Assembly: GCA_019915135.1 (NCBI GenBank)
Contig: JAHLMK010000007.1
Location: 186,001-250,000, forward strand
Direction: 5' to 3'
DNA length: 64,000 nt
Origin: Strobilurus pachycystidiatus
Taxonomy: Eukaryota > Basidiomycota > Agaricomycetes > Agaricales > Physalacriaceae
In this document: one piece after another, positions 12,249 through 22,293 of the stretch
Position numbering within the stretch: the stretch's first letter is position 1
How the letters are laid out: each line of letters starts with the position of its first letter
Translations under genes and position numbers: made by a program
Notes under the pieces: model-generated
Told to the model about the DNA's origin: nothing
Seen by the model: the letters and a program-made list of their open reading frames with translations, nothing else
Database searches by the model: none

Positions 12249-13479
12249 TCATTTCTGCCGGGAGCCATTGAGCTGACTGGCGAGGCGTAGGAGCTCCTCT
12301 CCAACGGCCACCTCCAACTTGACCAGGCCTCGTGCGTACCGCGCCTCGGCCTGCATCTTATCGCTCTGTGCCTGATCCGCTGTCCTCCGCGCCTCCTTGA
12401 TACGTGCTTCGAGACCTGCCCTTTCATCGCGTACCCGCTGCTCCGCCTGAGGGATCATAAATGACGACCAAGGCAAAAGAAGAAGAAGAAAAGTCACGAA
12501 CCATCGCTTTCTCTTTGCTTCTCGACTCGAAGATGCCCCTCCACTTTTCCCAATTCTGTCCAGCAGCCAGGATCTGATCCTGCGATGGACTTTCGTCGCT
12601 AAAGACAGGTGGCGCACGGAGGGCGCTTTTCTCCGCCGGCGGCCGTTGACTCGGTTTGGGACCCTGTGGTTCGAACACAGAGTCGGCGAAAGAACAGCAT
12701 ACAGCGTTCCAGACCCAGGCTGCGGTGCAGTGTAATCTGGGAAGTGGAGGCTCTGACGTCGTCGGTAGGGTGGTAGTAGCGTACTCGACGAGCGAGACGA
12801 GCCGCTCAAAACGAAGAGGCGATGTATCTGTATTCGGAAAAACCATAGTGGCAACAGACTGCAATCCCTCTCGCCATGTGTGCGAATCTAATTGATGGAT
12901 TCGTAGCGTATCGTCAGGATATAGATGTTCGATGTCTCTCATTGTAGAGAATGGTCTGAAGGCAGACTTTGTTCGCGAAAAGACCGTCATAGGGAGATGG
13001 AAGATGGACGGATGTTGGCGAGACGTGTCGCGGGAGATGACTCCGGGGGCAGATGATGTTTTGGTGGGGAGCGGAATGGCTGCACTGACGGGCAGATGGA
13101 AGTTGACGACCGCATACCGCTCCGTATGAACGCGTTCGTCGCTGGTAAAGACAACATGGGCGGAAAGGATCTCCTCGTGGGACGGCCCCGGCCCCGGCTT
13201 CACGAAATATTCCAGTCGAGTCACGACGCTTTCAAGAGACGCATCACGCCCCGACGTGTAGCAGAGGTCTGAGAGGCCGTGCAAATAAGCGCTGGGGGAT
13301 CTTGGGGAAAAAGCATAGTCCTTCTGGAAGAGGAAAGCGTTTGCCGGTGGAGGGGGCGGCGGGAGCTGGGGCGCTGTCCGAGCCCCTCTAAACGCAAAAA
13401 GAGACTTTAAAACGGTCGTGAAATGCATGGCAGGATGGGTTTTGCTCGACTGGGGGGTGGTGTTTGACACTAAAAGCAA
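12249..13479 (-). CDS. Unknown family protein, tandem paralogue 2
   Basis: Function unknown. Exons 13479-12502 and 12446-12249 give 391 aa (373 aa if the second ATG at about 13425, reading MHFTTVLKSL, is used). It shares with its neighbour SLESVVTRLEYF, an AHVVFTSDERVHTERYAV block matching the neighbour's AHVKYYRDGVVHPEQSAF, and SPLRFERLVSLVEYA. The C-terminal helix begins AEQRVRDERAGLEARIKE just after the intron. The Cys block is altered: paralogue 1 has ENCYHMSATVW, this one RLHCTAAWVWNAV. A proline run (PPPPPP) lies near the N-terminus. Same strand, same order and same intron position point to tandem duplication followed by strong divergence. Confidence 0.7.
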
Positions 13480-14001
13480 CCACCCGGGCGGTTAGGGGGT
13501 CCGGGTCGGAAAGGGATCAGGCGAAGAACGTCTCTAGCATAGCCTCAGCCTGCTCCTCGTGTCACGTTCATCAACCTCAATGAAAACATGCGCGTACCAT
13601 GAGTACGAGACGTGAAAGCCACCGTTCCAGGGTCTTGGTTACAGACCTACGATGCTGGCGGAACACATGTTAGCTGCATTGCATCACTGATGTATGAAAT
13701 CCTGGCACGTACGGGGGGCCAAGTGGCTGGCTTCAGCCTGGGTCATTGAACCTTATCTGCACGCCCAGGAAGTCGTGGTAACACACGATATGGCATACGC
13801 ATAGCTCATCGGTCATGATGGTAAAGACGAAACGTGACGTGAGCTAACGCCTCCGTGTTACCTTTCTCAGGGTCGTTTTGGCGCTGATTACTGCAAGTGC
13901 ATATTGTTTCATCATCTCATACAGGGAGCGCGTTGTGCCCGGAAAAGGAGACAGGGGTTCAATGCTTAGATTTCAAGTAGAAATTTAGTTCAGTACATAA
14001 A
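13480..14001. other. Intergenic, nothing recognised
   Basis: Spacer before the paralogue pair and after the deaminase-like gene. No coding or repeat signal noticed. Confidence 0.5.
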
Positions 14002-15384
14002 TCACGACTCTATATCTGCATGTAGAAGGTTATCCAACACCGACCGCTCAGCCCAAGAAAGGATTCGCTCCACCGTTTTCTCCACATTAAGCACATCAAC
14101 CTCGGGAATCCTCCAGTTTTCACGTATCTTCGAGGAGATTTCCGAGTACGTCAAGTCCATCCCAACGCTAGCGCTGAGATAGTCTGCGCAGGTGGAGCAT
14201 GGTCGTTTGCTGAGTCCCATTCTGCTATCAACGACTGTTATCTCGGAATGAGTCAAGAAGTTGGCCATTTGAACTTCGGGGTGAACGTGGAGGATCTGTA
14301 CGTGCCCGGGTTTCCACGCCTGCGTTACGGTTCCGTATGACGGTCGCCCCCGCGCGTAGTCGGCGACGTCTGACCCATATTTACGCCGGACGAGTTCGTC
14401 CAATCGGTCTGCTGGTGCGGTTGGCAAGTCGATGGTACTGACAAGCGAGGAGCAGAATGGCGCGGGAATCCACTGTACAACAAACTCATATTCGACGGCG
14501 GGCTCGAACATCTCGGCAGCCATGTAATTCAATCCGCGACGCAGGAGTAGCTCAGCGCCCCGATGATAGAAGTGGATACGCCACAGGCGGCGGAAGACGC
14601 GGTCCAGGAAGCTCTTCTCGGTGTATGTCGTCCATTTACCACTGTGGAAGTGGCGATAGAAGTCCGACCTCAGTATAGCTTCACACATCCTGAAGACGGT
14701 CCCCAAAATCATCGGGCGATTGCCCTCGGCGGTATCGGGATCTATGTCCATCAGTTTGGGTAGGATCCCTTTCAAGGCGTGTGTGGCATCTGGGAAACCA
14801 AACTCGACAGCGCATTGCTGAAGACGGCCCGATTTTTCGCCCGTCTTCCCAGCATCAGATATCCACTTAAGCCATATGTCCACCTGGGTGGAGAAGTGGG
14901 ACGCGGAGGTTGTAGGTAGGTCGAGTTTTGGGAATCTGAGATTATCGAGCTTGCCCATAATGCGCGTCCAACAGTGCCGTGCCATGAAGTCGCGAAGGTG
15001 GGCGCGGAATTCTGTGGCTGCTATGCCCCGGACGCAGTCGTAGTACGCCGATTGCACGATGCGAACAAGCTGACTACCGTTCGCAAGGATACACGGATCA
15101 GGCGAAACGTCGGCGGCGACGTAGAAGACCAACCGGGGTGGCAGCGTCGTTTTGGAGATGACAAGGGCGATGTTTCGCGTCGCATCCGGTGACATGCAGA
15201 GAGAAATCCAGTTCAGGATGGTATCCATATCGCTCGAGCTTTCTGGCATTTTACCGTTCGTGCGAGTAACAGGCTCTCGCTTGCTGTTCGTTGTGGCGTC
15301 GATCAGAAGTGTGGAAGTCAGTCGGTATTGATTGGACATCTGCCAAGAAGAAGCTGTGAGAGAAAGGTCCGGCCCCGATGGCAA
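14002..15384 (-). CDS. Protein with C-terminal deaminase-like zinc motif
   Basis: Single long frame of 460 aa. Residues 1 to about 340 have no recognisable domain. The C-terminal part reads HVHPEVQMANFL (His368-Pro-Glu370) and 25 residues later LSKRPCSTCADYL (Cys396, Cys399). An H-x-E followed by C-x2-C is the zinc site of the cytidine-deaminase fold, and the spacing and SK-x-C-x2-C context resemble the fungal OTT_1508-like deaminase family (Pfam PF14441). If that is right, it may deaminate a base in a nucleic acid or nucleotide; the substrate is unknown. ATG at 15384 is the longest start, but TTCTTCTTGGCAG just before the ATG at 15339 looks like an intron acceptor, so translation may begin with MSNQYRL or in an upstream exon. 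Confidence 0.6.
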   Translation of the reverse strand: MPSGPDLSLTASSWQMSNQYRLTSTLLIDATTNSKREPVTRTNGKMPESSSDMDTILNWISLCMSPDATRNIALVISKTTLPPRLVFYVAADVSPDPCILANGSQLVRIVQSAYYDCVRGIAATEFRAHLRDFMARHCWTRIMGKLDNLRFPKLDLPTTSASHFSTQVDIWLKWISDAGKTGEKSGRLQQCAVEFGFPDATHALKGILPKLMDIDPDTAEGNRPMILGTVFRMCEAILRSDFYRHFHSGKWTTYTEKSFLDRVFRRLWRIHFYHRGAELLLRRGLNYMAAEMFEPAVEYEFVVQWIPAPFCSSLVSTIDLPTAPADRLDELVRRKYGSDVADYARGRPSYGTVTQAWKPGHVQILHVHPEVQMANFLTHSEITVVDSRMGLSKRPCSTCADYLSASVGMDLTYSEISSKIRENWRIPEVDVLNVEKTVERILSWAERSVLDNLLHADIES

Positions 15385-17439
15385 ATTGCATGCATGCTGA
15401 CCTTGCGAATGTGATGAGTCGAACTTTCCTTTTTGACATAACGCCCTCGACTTTCGGATTCAGGCTCCGCTTTCCATGAGCCGCTCGGCATCCACCGCCG
15501 CCTCCTTGATTCTCTCAGTTCCTCTGGGGGCAGTACCAACGCTCAACCGGCATGGTTCGGCACATTCCTATGCTGGCTCGGAGCCCATTACTTACTACCA
15601 GTGGCATTAGACAATGGAAATACCCCTCAGGATTGTTTCTCTACCGGCGCACAACATTCTCTAGGTGCCGTTCGGGCAAAAAATCTTCCCTCTGATTGCA
15701 GATTGGCCCACAAGATATCGCAGTTCGGCGCACTCGCCGAGCCATTTCCAGATTCGCAAAGCTACAGCGCCGCTGCCCTTCCTTCTCCTGACAACTGACT
15801 CGGATCTATCCCTCAGAGGACAGGCGGTTACTATACACCCCTCTGTCTTGAACCAGGCGCAGATAGTACTTTGCGACTCCTTGCACTTACTTGCTCATGA
15901 TAGACCCCTGAAATGAAGGATCGTTCGTGTGATTATTATAAAGCGAGGGTAAGGATTCGTCCTGATCCTTTCGCTCAGGTCAATCTGCTTTCGCTCTCGG
16001 CTTTCCGAATCAATCCATGTATTGACTGCTGGGGCATAGATCCGTTCGAGGGCCCGCAGTAAGGGCAAGTCTCACCTCCCGCCTCGTCCTGGGCGTCGCG
16101 GTCAGGATGTATTCTTTCATGAGCACACGTGTCCGCTGCCTTTGTCCAATGCGCCAAAAAAAAAATCACATCTCCTACATTCCCAAACGACACCTTTTGC
16201 ACGGAACGGGTTGTCACATGAAACTGCTCGCGATCACCCCCTCTACCTGAGTGTTCGTACTCACAGAGCTTCATAGTATCGTGTCTAATTTGCGAGTCCG
16301 GCAGCAGGGTCACGAGGCAGCGTTGGACCTACCGCCGCGGCGGGAAGGTTTGGGCTTTGACGCTCGGATCCGGATGGTTGCAGGGCCCGGGGAGTCCATG
16401 TACAGAACTTGTAAGCATTGGGAGGCTGTAGTGATTCTCTCTGCATCACGTAGAAAGGCGCGTCGAAAGTCCCGGGCCGGACCCGACATCGACTCGGAGT
16501 TTCGTGTACGCCAATTCGGAGATGTGGAAGAAAGCGGAGAGAGAAGGATGGAAGGCCGCCGGGAGCGAAGGGGGGATAGAGTCGACGGAGGAAGAAAAAA
16601 AAAACACGCACAGAGAGCACCGCGCGCTATTGTGTTGGAGTCCGAGCGCTGGACCAGGACATTGAGCGGTCACGGTGGTTGAGATATGGAGAAATTAAAG
16701 GCAGCGTCGTACTGTGTTTGGAGCGACGGTGGGGGAATACATACGCAGTTGAGTATCAAGAGCCCTAGCAAGCGGGAAGTATGCTCGAATCGAAAGTACA
16801 TGTTAGTCAAGCCCGGCACTGGCACTGTGCTATCCAAAAAGCTTTGTCACATAGTGGGAGGGGCGTAGTACACGTCCAGACAGCCTTGCGGCTCTAGTGA
16901 ACTACTCGGAATCCAGGTGCAAGTTTCATGTCAGAGGTAGAAAGGCCTCGGAGCGTCGGAAGCTCCAACATCGACGGGGACTCGGAATTCGTGTCCGCCA
17001 AAACATTCGGAAGTGAATGGGAATTCGCCTGAAAAGGAGCGATGTGAAGTGGGTAGATGATGGAGGAAAGGAACGAGGGAGTCGACGGAAAAGTGCATCA
17101 AGGCCCCATGCTCGCCGAGCCTGGAGACGCGAACGCGGCTGATGTGTTTTGCAGGCGGGATTGAGGGAGTGGATGGCGGGATGCGCTAATCGAGCCACGT
17201 GGATGATCGGTGCCTTTGCCGCGGCGTACTGTCCGCTTTTACTCCCACCGCCATGGCCATGGAATCAGACGCCCAGACTCAGACTCGTTCAGCCAGCATT
17301 AGGCGCCGCGCGACGGAATAGCACGGAAGCACTGGCAAGGATCTCCTGTCAGATTACTGTCGTTTGCTTGACAGACGTCCACAGCTACGCATCGCCTTGG
17401 TTGGGTTTATAACGCACGCAATCCGCAACGCTCTCGATC
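15385..17439. other. Intergenic, about 2 kb; promoter of the oxidase gene
   Basis: No gene recognised. It contains A-rich runs near 16155 and 16600, a 27-base segment at 17204-17230 that recurs upstream of the racemase gene (27698-27724), and a TATA-like TTTATAA at about 17404 just before the oxidase ATG. Open frames at 16251-16682 and 16926-17198 look like chance. Confidence 0.5.
17204..17230 (+). repeat. 27-base direct repeat, copy 1 (other copy 27698-27724)
   Basis: Identical 27-base segment starting TGATCGGTGCC and ending GCGGCGTACT. Homology continues after one mismatch (TCCGC, then GCCATGGCC) with a 13-base gap. It sits about 210 bases upstream of the oxidase start; copy 2 is about 70 bases upstream of the racemase start. 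Confidence 0.9.
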
Positions 17440-18579
17440 ATGGCTGCAACAACCATCGTCGTCGTCGGCGCGGGAGTGATTGGGCTGACCACCGCCATCC
17501 GCATCCTGCAGTCTTCCCCAGACACCAAGGTGCGCAACCTCATTCACCTCACACACCTCCTAACCATCTCCCAGGTCGTCATTATCGCCAAGGACCTCCC
17601 CGGGGACGAGCTCACCCCGACATACGCCTCGCCCTGCGCAGGGGCGCACCACCTGTCGTTCGCCGGCGACACAGACGCGGTGCAGCGCAAAGTGGACAAA
17701 CGGACGTTCGACGTGATGTGGGCCCAGATCCACGGCTCCGACACGTGGTCGGCGGCATACGGCGCGCACCTGCTGAAGCTGACGCAGACCGAGCTGTACT
17801 GCTCGCCCGGCGAGACGCACATCGCCTTCTTCGAGTCCCTCCCCGACTTTGCCGTCCTCCCTGCGCCCCCGCGTGACGTCACCGGCCCAAAGGTGGAGCA
17901 CTGTGTGCGCTTCACGAGCATGACGATGGACACGGCGCCGTACCTCGCTGTGCTGGTCGACCACTTCAAGGCCCTCGGGGGGGAGGTCGTCCGGCGGGGG
18001 GTGCGCTCCCTCAGGGAGGCAGTGGCGTCTTCCTCCTCCTCATCGCCCGTGTCGGCGGTGATCAACTGCACAGGCCTCGGCGCGCTCACGCTCGACGACG
18101 TGCGCGATGAAGGCATGTACCCCGTGCGCGGCCACGTCATCGTCCTCGACGCGCCATGGATCACAGAGGGCCGCACCCGCCAAGTCGGGTCCCTCGCAGC
18201 GAGCGAGGTCGTCGGCTCCTCCGGGGGCGAGGGCGGCTCCCGCACCTACATCATCCCCCGCCGTTCCGGCCAGGTCGTCATCGGGGGGACGCGCGAGGTG
18301 GGCGACTGGGGTGAAGAGCCGGATGAGGGCGTGGCGAGGGATATCATGAGGAGGGCGTTGGAGATCTGTCCGGCGTTGGCCCCCTCGCTCGAGGACCTCC
18401 ACCCCCTCGTCGTCCGCCACGTCATCGGATTCCGCCCTGCGAGGAAGGATGGGTTAAGGCTGGAGCGCGGGGAGGATGTTGAGGGGGGCGTGAGGGTCGT
18501 CCATAATTACGGCCACTCGGGCGCGGGCTGGCAGGCCTGCTGGGGGTGTGCCGACGAGGTTGTCCAGTTGTTGGTATAA
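17440..18579 (+). CDS. D-amino-acid oxidase-like FAD enzyme
   Basis: FAD-dependent oxidase that would turn a D-amino acid into an imino acid with release of hydrogen peroxide. The frame is open throughout, but an in-frame 45-base intron (17530-17574) is likely: it has GTGCGC...CTAAC...CCCAG, and its removal joins SPDTK to VVIIAKDLPG, which continues the Rossmann fold. The spliced protein has 364 aa. The FAD-binding segment VVVGAGVIGLTTAIRIL is at the N-terminus. Near the C-terminus are VIGFRPARKDGLRLE (the Arg of GFRP is expected to bind the substrate carboxylate) and VVHNYGHSGAGWQ, the family signature. No peroxisomal SKL-type end is seen (ends VQLLV). A decayed racemase copy lies just downstream. 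Confidence 0.85.
   Translation: MAATTIVVVGAGVIGLTTAIRILQSSPDTKVRNLIHLTHLLTISQVVIIAKDLPGDELTPTYASPCAGAHHLSFAGDTDAVQRKVDKRTFDVMWAQIHGSDTWSAAYGAHLLKLTQTELYCSPGETHIAFFESLPDFAVLPAPPRDVTGPKVEHCVRFTSMTMDTAPYLAVLVDHFKALGGEVVRRGVRSLREAVASSSSSSPVSAVINCTGLGALTLDDVRDEGMYPVRGHVIVLDAPWITEGRTRQVGSLAASEVVGSSGGEGGSRTYIIPRRSGQVVIGGTREVGDWGEEPDEGVARDIMRRALEICPALAPSLEDLHPLVVRHVIGFRPARKDGLRLERGEDVEGGVRVVHNYGHSGAGWQACWGCADEVVQLLV
17530..17574 (+). other. Probable in-frame intron in the oxidase gene
   Basis: 45 bases (15 codons, no stop) bounded by GTGCGC and CCCAG with CTAAC 10-15 bases before the acceptor. The 15 residues it would encode (VRNLIHLTHLLTISQ) interrupt the conserved FAD fold, which favours removal. 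Confidence 0.7.
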
Positions 18580-19110
18580 TAATCAATCAAGACGCTCTCG
18601 TGTTCCAGGCCACGTAAACTGTCCAACATCATGACTATAGATGAGAGCCTATAAGCGGAAGACTCGTCAATCCAAAATCTCCGACTCGAGTGGCTCCCGA
18701 CCTTGCTGAGGGATTTATGGCGAATGGTCCTTCATTACCTAATGATGTTCACCCCGCACTTGTTAATCGTCCGTGCGCGATACCATTCCGGGATTGCATG
18801 CCAGTGTACACAAGAAGGACGTGGGAGGTGATGTGTGCGATAAGGAAAACACATACTGTGGGTGGCGGGTAGCGCAGGGTGTTGAAAGAAGAATGGCGAG
18901 TTGCATCCTACAGCTAAACCAGAAACCTTGGACCGTGATACGACGAGTGACTACCCGCGATATAGGTATACAGTTCTTAGGGCGATCCCTTTCATTCTCA
19001 AGCGTGGGGGAGGAGGAGAACTTGCCAGATGCGAACATCCAACTATTTCTATTCTCCAGATTGCTTGGACGACTACGCAACTGTTTTCAGATACCAAGTA
19101 GAAGAATATC
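18580..19110. other. Intergenic, nothing recognised
   Basis: Region downstream of the oxidase before homology to the racemase region begins. No gene signal. Confidence 0.4.
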
Positions 19111-19350
19111 TTATCGCCCTTTACATGGTGATTGACGATTTGGTGGTTCATAGCCTAACCAGCATCTCCACGCCGGCCTTTCCGCCGTCAACGACCGTCA
19201 CCGGTGCGCCTCCGTACGCCACCCCATCCCCGCACACCCCAACAGAACGACATCCGCAGCAGACGTGGCCGCCCAATCCCGCAACTCCTCCCACGCCTGA
19301 TGCCCTCACAGCGGGTTTCTGGGCCAGTCGGCGGGGACAACTTCAGCGTG
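19111..19350 (-). pseudogene. Decayed, internally deleted copy of the racemase gene
   Basis: The DNA matches the intact racemase locus at about 26813-27290 in the same orientation, in blocks. These include CGCCCTTTACA, the near-identical TTCATAGCCTAA, and a run of over 40 bases around the gene's 3' end (ATCTCCACGCC to CCGTACGCC). Smaller matches follow (CCCAATCCCGCAACT, GCGCCTGATG versus ACGCCTGATG, GTCGGCGGGGAC). Large internal parts, including both catalytic-cysteine regions, are missing, so it cannot encode the enzyme. It starts about 530 bases after the oxidase stop. Confidence 0.75.
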
Positions 19351-20359
19351 TCCTACACTCCAACATCTGATTGGAGTGCCGTACATTGAATCCGAGTCGA
19401 GGTTCAAGTTTGCGTGCCAGTGTACATAAGAGATATGCCAATCCGAAATCATTGGTATCGGCCGAGTCTAAAGTGTGAGTGTGCAATGCCCCGGTGTGGG
19501 TGTGCACGCAGGCTCCGAGTCCGAGCACTTGTACATACCCGTGGGAGAAGCATGCGGCGTGTGAGTGTAGTATTCAAGGACTTCAAAGCGGGACAAGAGA
19601 TCGTGGTATGTCGTCAAAAGGGGCCGTTAAGAGACGAGATCGAGAGAAGTATACTTCCTCCTCGATGCACTCGGGAATTGCCGCCTACAGTGGCAGGAAA
19701 CCTTGCTTGTAGATTGTAATTACTTGTAAGTAACATGGTGTAGGCACGTTCAAGTTTGTCAGATATATGCTTTAGGTAGGTAGGTAGGGTAGGTAGTATC
19801 AAGCCATTGCTACTGCAAGGACTGAGCTGATGTACTTTCCGCCGTCCGGCATACTCTGCCTACAACCATTTGTGTATGTATTACTAAAGGGCTTGGAATG
19901 AGAGTGCACTACACCCCGGAACACTTGCTGTATTTCCCATACGTATACCATTGGGGCCATGATACGCAGGAGCAAATGGACGGAAGATACACGAACAGTT
20001 TTCCACGGTTGTGATTCTGACAGAGCAGATGAGGGTTGTGGACAGGGAGTGGAAGGAAATGCTCTCACGGCTTCGCTATGGACGAATTGCTGAACCGGAT
20101 CTCGATTTGCTGCGTAACCTCGTGGTGGGAAACCCGGATGTCCCACAACAAATTCTGAGGAAGGCGATTGGCGCAATGCTGCATTGTTAGCACCAAGGCA
20201 TGGGGTAAGTCGGGCTTGGAACAATGCTGCATTGCAGAAACATTGCCCGGATCCGGAGACAGGTCATCGTGGATATGTCTGTCGCGCAGATGATCAGATT
20301 GGTGGTCGACCACTTGCACTTGCAGAGGAGTATGGTCTGGCCCTACGCAGGAGTCAAGA
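19351..20359. other. Intergenic; TAGG microsatellite and small homologies
   Basis: Contains GGCTCCGAGTCCGAGC at about 19510, also present at about 27971 upstream of the racemase gene, and a (TAGG)n microsatellite at 19772-19796. The sequence AATGCTGCATTG occurs twice (about 20175 and 20225). No gene seen. Confidence 0.5.
19772..19796. repeat. Degenerate (TAGG)n microsatellite
   Basis: About six TAGG units with one extra G, directly visible. Confidence 0.85.
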
Positions 20360-20992
20360 AAGGTCACTGGAAGGCAAAGGAATGCAAAGAACGACTTACC
20401 AGAGTCAATATCCATTGCCATCGGAGCACGAGTTATGGTCGTCAAAACATTGAGACCGACCTTGATATCACCAACGGTGCTTGAGGATCGATAATAAGCA
20501 TTATCCTTCATCCAGACAAGCCACCAACACCAGAGGGCGAGTCTGTAGTGAACCTAAAGTCCCTACCACTCTATACACTCTCGAAGATGGAGCGCACGCG
20601 GACGTCACATTTGTTCGGTCTCGATGAGGGAGTCATACCTATCCAACCCAGGCAACGAACTATGCGAGTATCAGTACAGCAGCGTAAAGGGCCGGCAGCA
20701 CAACGCACCGTTGAGAAAAGGGAACTCTCATTAACACTGGGCTATGCGTTCACCGATTACCGAGCACAAGGCCAGACAATAGTTCCCATTGTTATCGACA
20801 TCGCAACACCACCTGGAGGGGCTCTGAATTTATTCAACATATATGTCGCGCTCTCCCGAAGCGCTGGTAGACACGCTGTTTGCTTGTTGCGGGAATTTCG
20901 ATCCAGCTGTGTTCTTACAAGGACATTCGGCGGCGGAGTTGTTGATGGAAGATGATAGATTAGTAAAAATGGATAGAACTACACAGAATTAG
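20360..20992 (+). pseudogene. Relic of a PIF1/Helitron-type helicase, C-terminal part
   Basis: Fragments of the helicase C-terminus are readable in shifting frames. Near 20401-20450 SISIAIGARVMVVK is followed by a frameshift into NIETDLDITNGA, then a TGA stop at about 20482. Next come PLYTLSKMERTR and AFTDYRAQGQTIVPIVIDIA with NLFNIYVALSRSAGR, the last helicase motifs of PIF1-like proteins encoded by Helitrons. A final frameshift near 20930 leads to AAELLMEDDRLVKMDRTTQ and a stop. At least two frameshifts and one stop make it non-functional. I saw no Helitron ends, so it may be part of a larger decayed element or a host-derived copy. Confidence 0.75.
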
Positions 20993-21839
20993 TGGAAGGA
21001 GATGAAGTGAAGAAGTAGAACAGAGAATGGCTCTCAGATACGACAGAGCGCAAGGATGGGCGTGTGCAGGGCGTGTGCTGGCCGCGAGTGTCAAAGCGTC
21101 TCGGACACACGGACCGTTGCCGGTAGTTTGTCCTTGTTTGGAAAAGAGGACCCGGCGGCAAGAATTACGGGAGGAAGGACCTTGACAATGACAAGCAAGG
21201 TGATTTGCCTGAATGATACCGTGGGAGGCTGTCATCAGGAAGTCGGTGTCATTTTGCGATAGAATTAATTTTGTTCGGTCAACGTTAGGCAATATGCCCT
21301 ACCAAGAAAGTTAGAAAAGACGGTGCTCTCCATTTGCCAGTGTTCGATGTTGTGCTCACCAATCTCAGTGATTGGAAATTCGGTCAATCTGTGTGGAGGT
21401 TCAAGAGATGCCTGATTGCGTCTGGTGTGGAGGACAATCCGGCGTTTATCTTTGAGGATTATGGCTCTAAGTAAATAAAGATAGACGAGATGTGTGGTTG
21501 ACGTAAGTGTGCCGCCAAAGGCATGTCACATGACTGGATGCTCTTTTCCAGGTTAAGTGGCCACTGCCCGAAGTTTCCATAAGTAGCAGTGCTTCCTTGT
21601 GGCTTCTGACGCTTCCCTCAACGTGGCTCAAGCAGTTCCCTGTCATCGCACGCGACGGCCACGACTAATAGGTTACCGACGTTGGTGTCAACGTCACGTT
21701 GGCGCCCTGCTTTGTTGTGATTACTTCCTCCATCTCTCTCAATAAACCAATCTCAGCTCCTCGAAAAACCGCCTCGGAAGACTGCCTCCCGTTTTATTTA
21801 CACATCGAATCAACAACCTCTCTGCTCCGGAAGCAGCCA
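20993..21839. other. Intergenic, nothing recognised
   Basis: Sequence between the helicase relic and a weak gene candidate. No motif or repeat recognised. Confidence 0.4.
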
Positions 21840-22293
21840 ATGGCCTCGTCAAACAGTCAGTGCGCACCAAGTCCGGTTTGTCCGCTCGTCAGCCTAGGCC
21901 TGCGTCCGAGAATAAAAAGCACGGCTCCAGCAGAGAATGAGTGGACACCGTGCAAGATACCTCGGGGGATGGGCTTGGACGGCCTCCTTGATGCGCGGAA
22001 CCGGCGCGGTCGCCCGACTCATTTATCTCACGGCGGAGAGTCCGATATCGTTTTAAGAGCGCGCAACGAGGCCGACATGGTGACGACGGCTTTCCGTCGC
22101 GAGATTGAGCAGTAAGTACACCAAGAAGGTTACTTTAATACTCAGGTGCTGCATCATACTGTATGTAAACTACGTCAATAATAAGATTACGCCTGCCCCG
22201 CCATACTTAAAGGCTGAGGTCAAGTGGCGTGTTTCCTTCGCGCAAAACACACAGCACAATATGTATGTTCAGGGTGTACATGGGTCGATATAA
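21840..22293 (+). CDS. Possible small two-exon gene, unknown function
   Basis: Weak candidate. ATG at 21840 (MASSNSQCAPSPV) leads to REIEQ at 22111; a plausible intron 22112-22145 (GTAAGT...CTCAG, only 34 bases) joins it in frame to CCIILYVNYVNNKITPAPP and a stop at 22293 (139 aa). No domain recognised. The short intron and lack of motifs mean it may be a chance frame. Confidence 0.3.

Noticed and set aside
10578..15384. Idea that the three minus-strand genes form a functional cluster
   Set aside because: Same strand order alone is weak evidence in fungi; no shared pathway or promoter motif seen.
20065..20511. 148-codon minus frame over the helicase relic
   Set aside because: It is antisense to clear helicase motifs and has no signature of its own.
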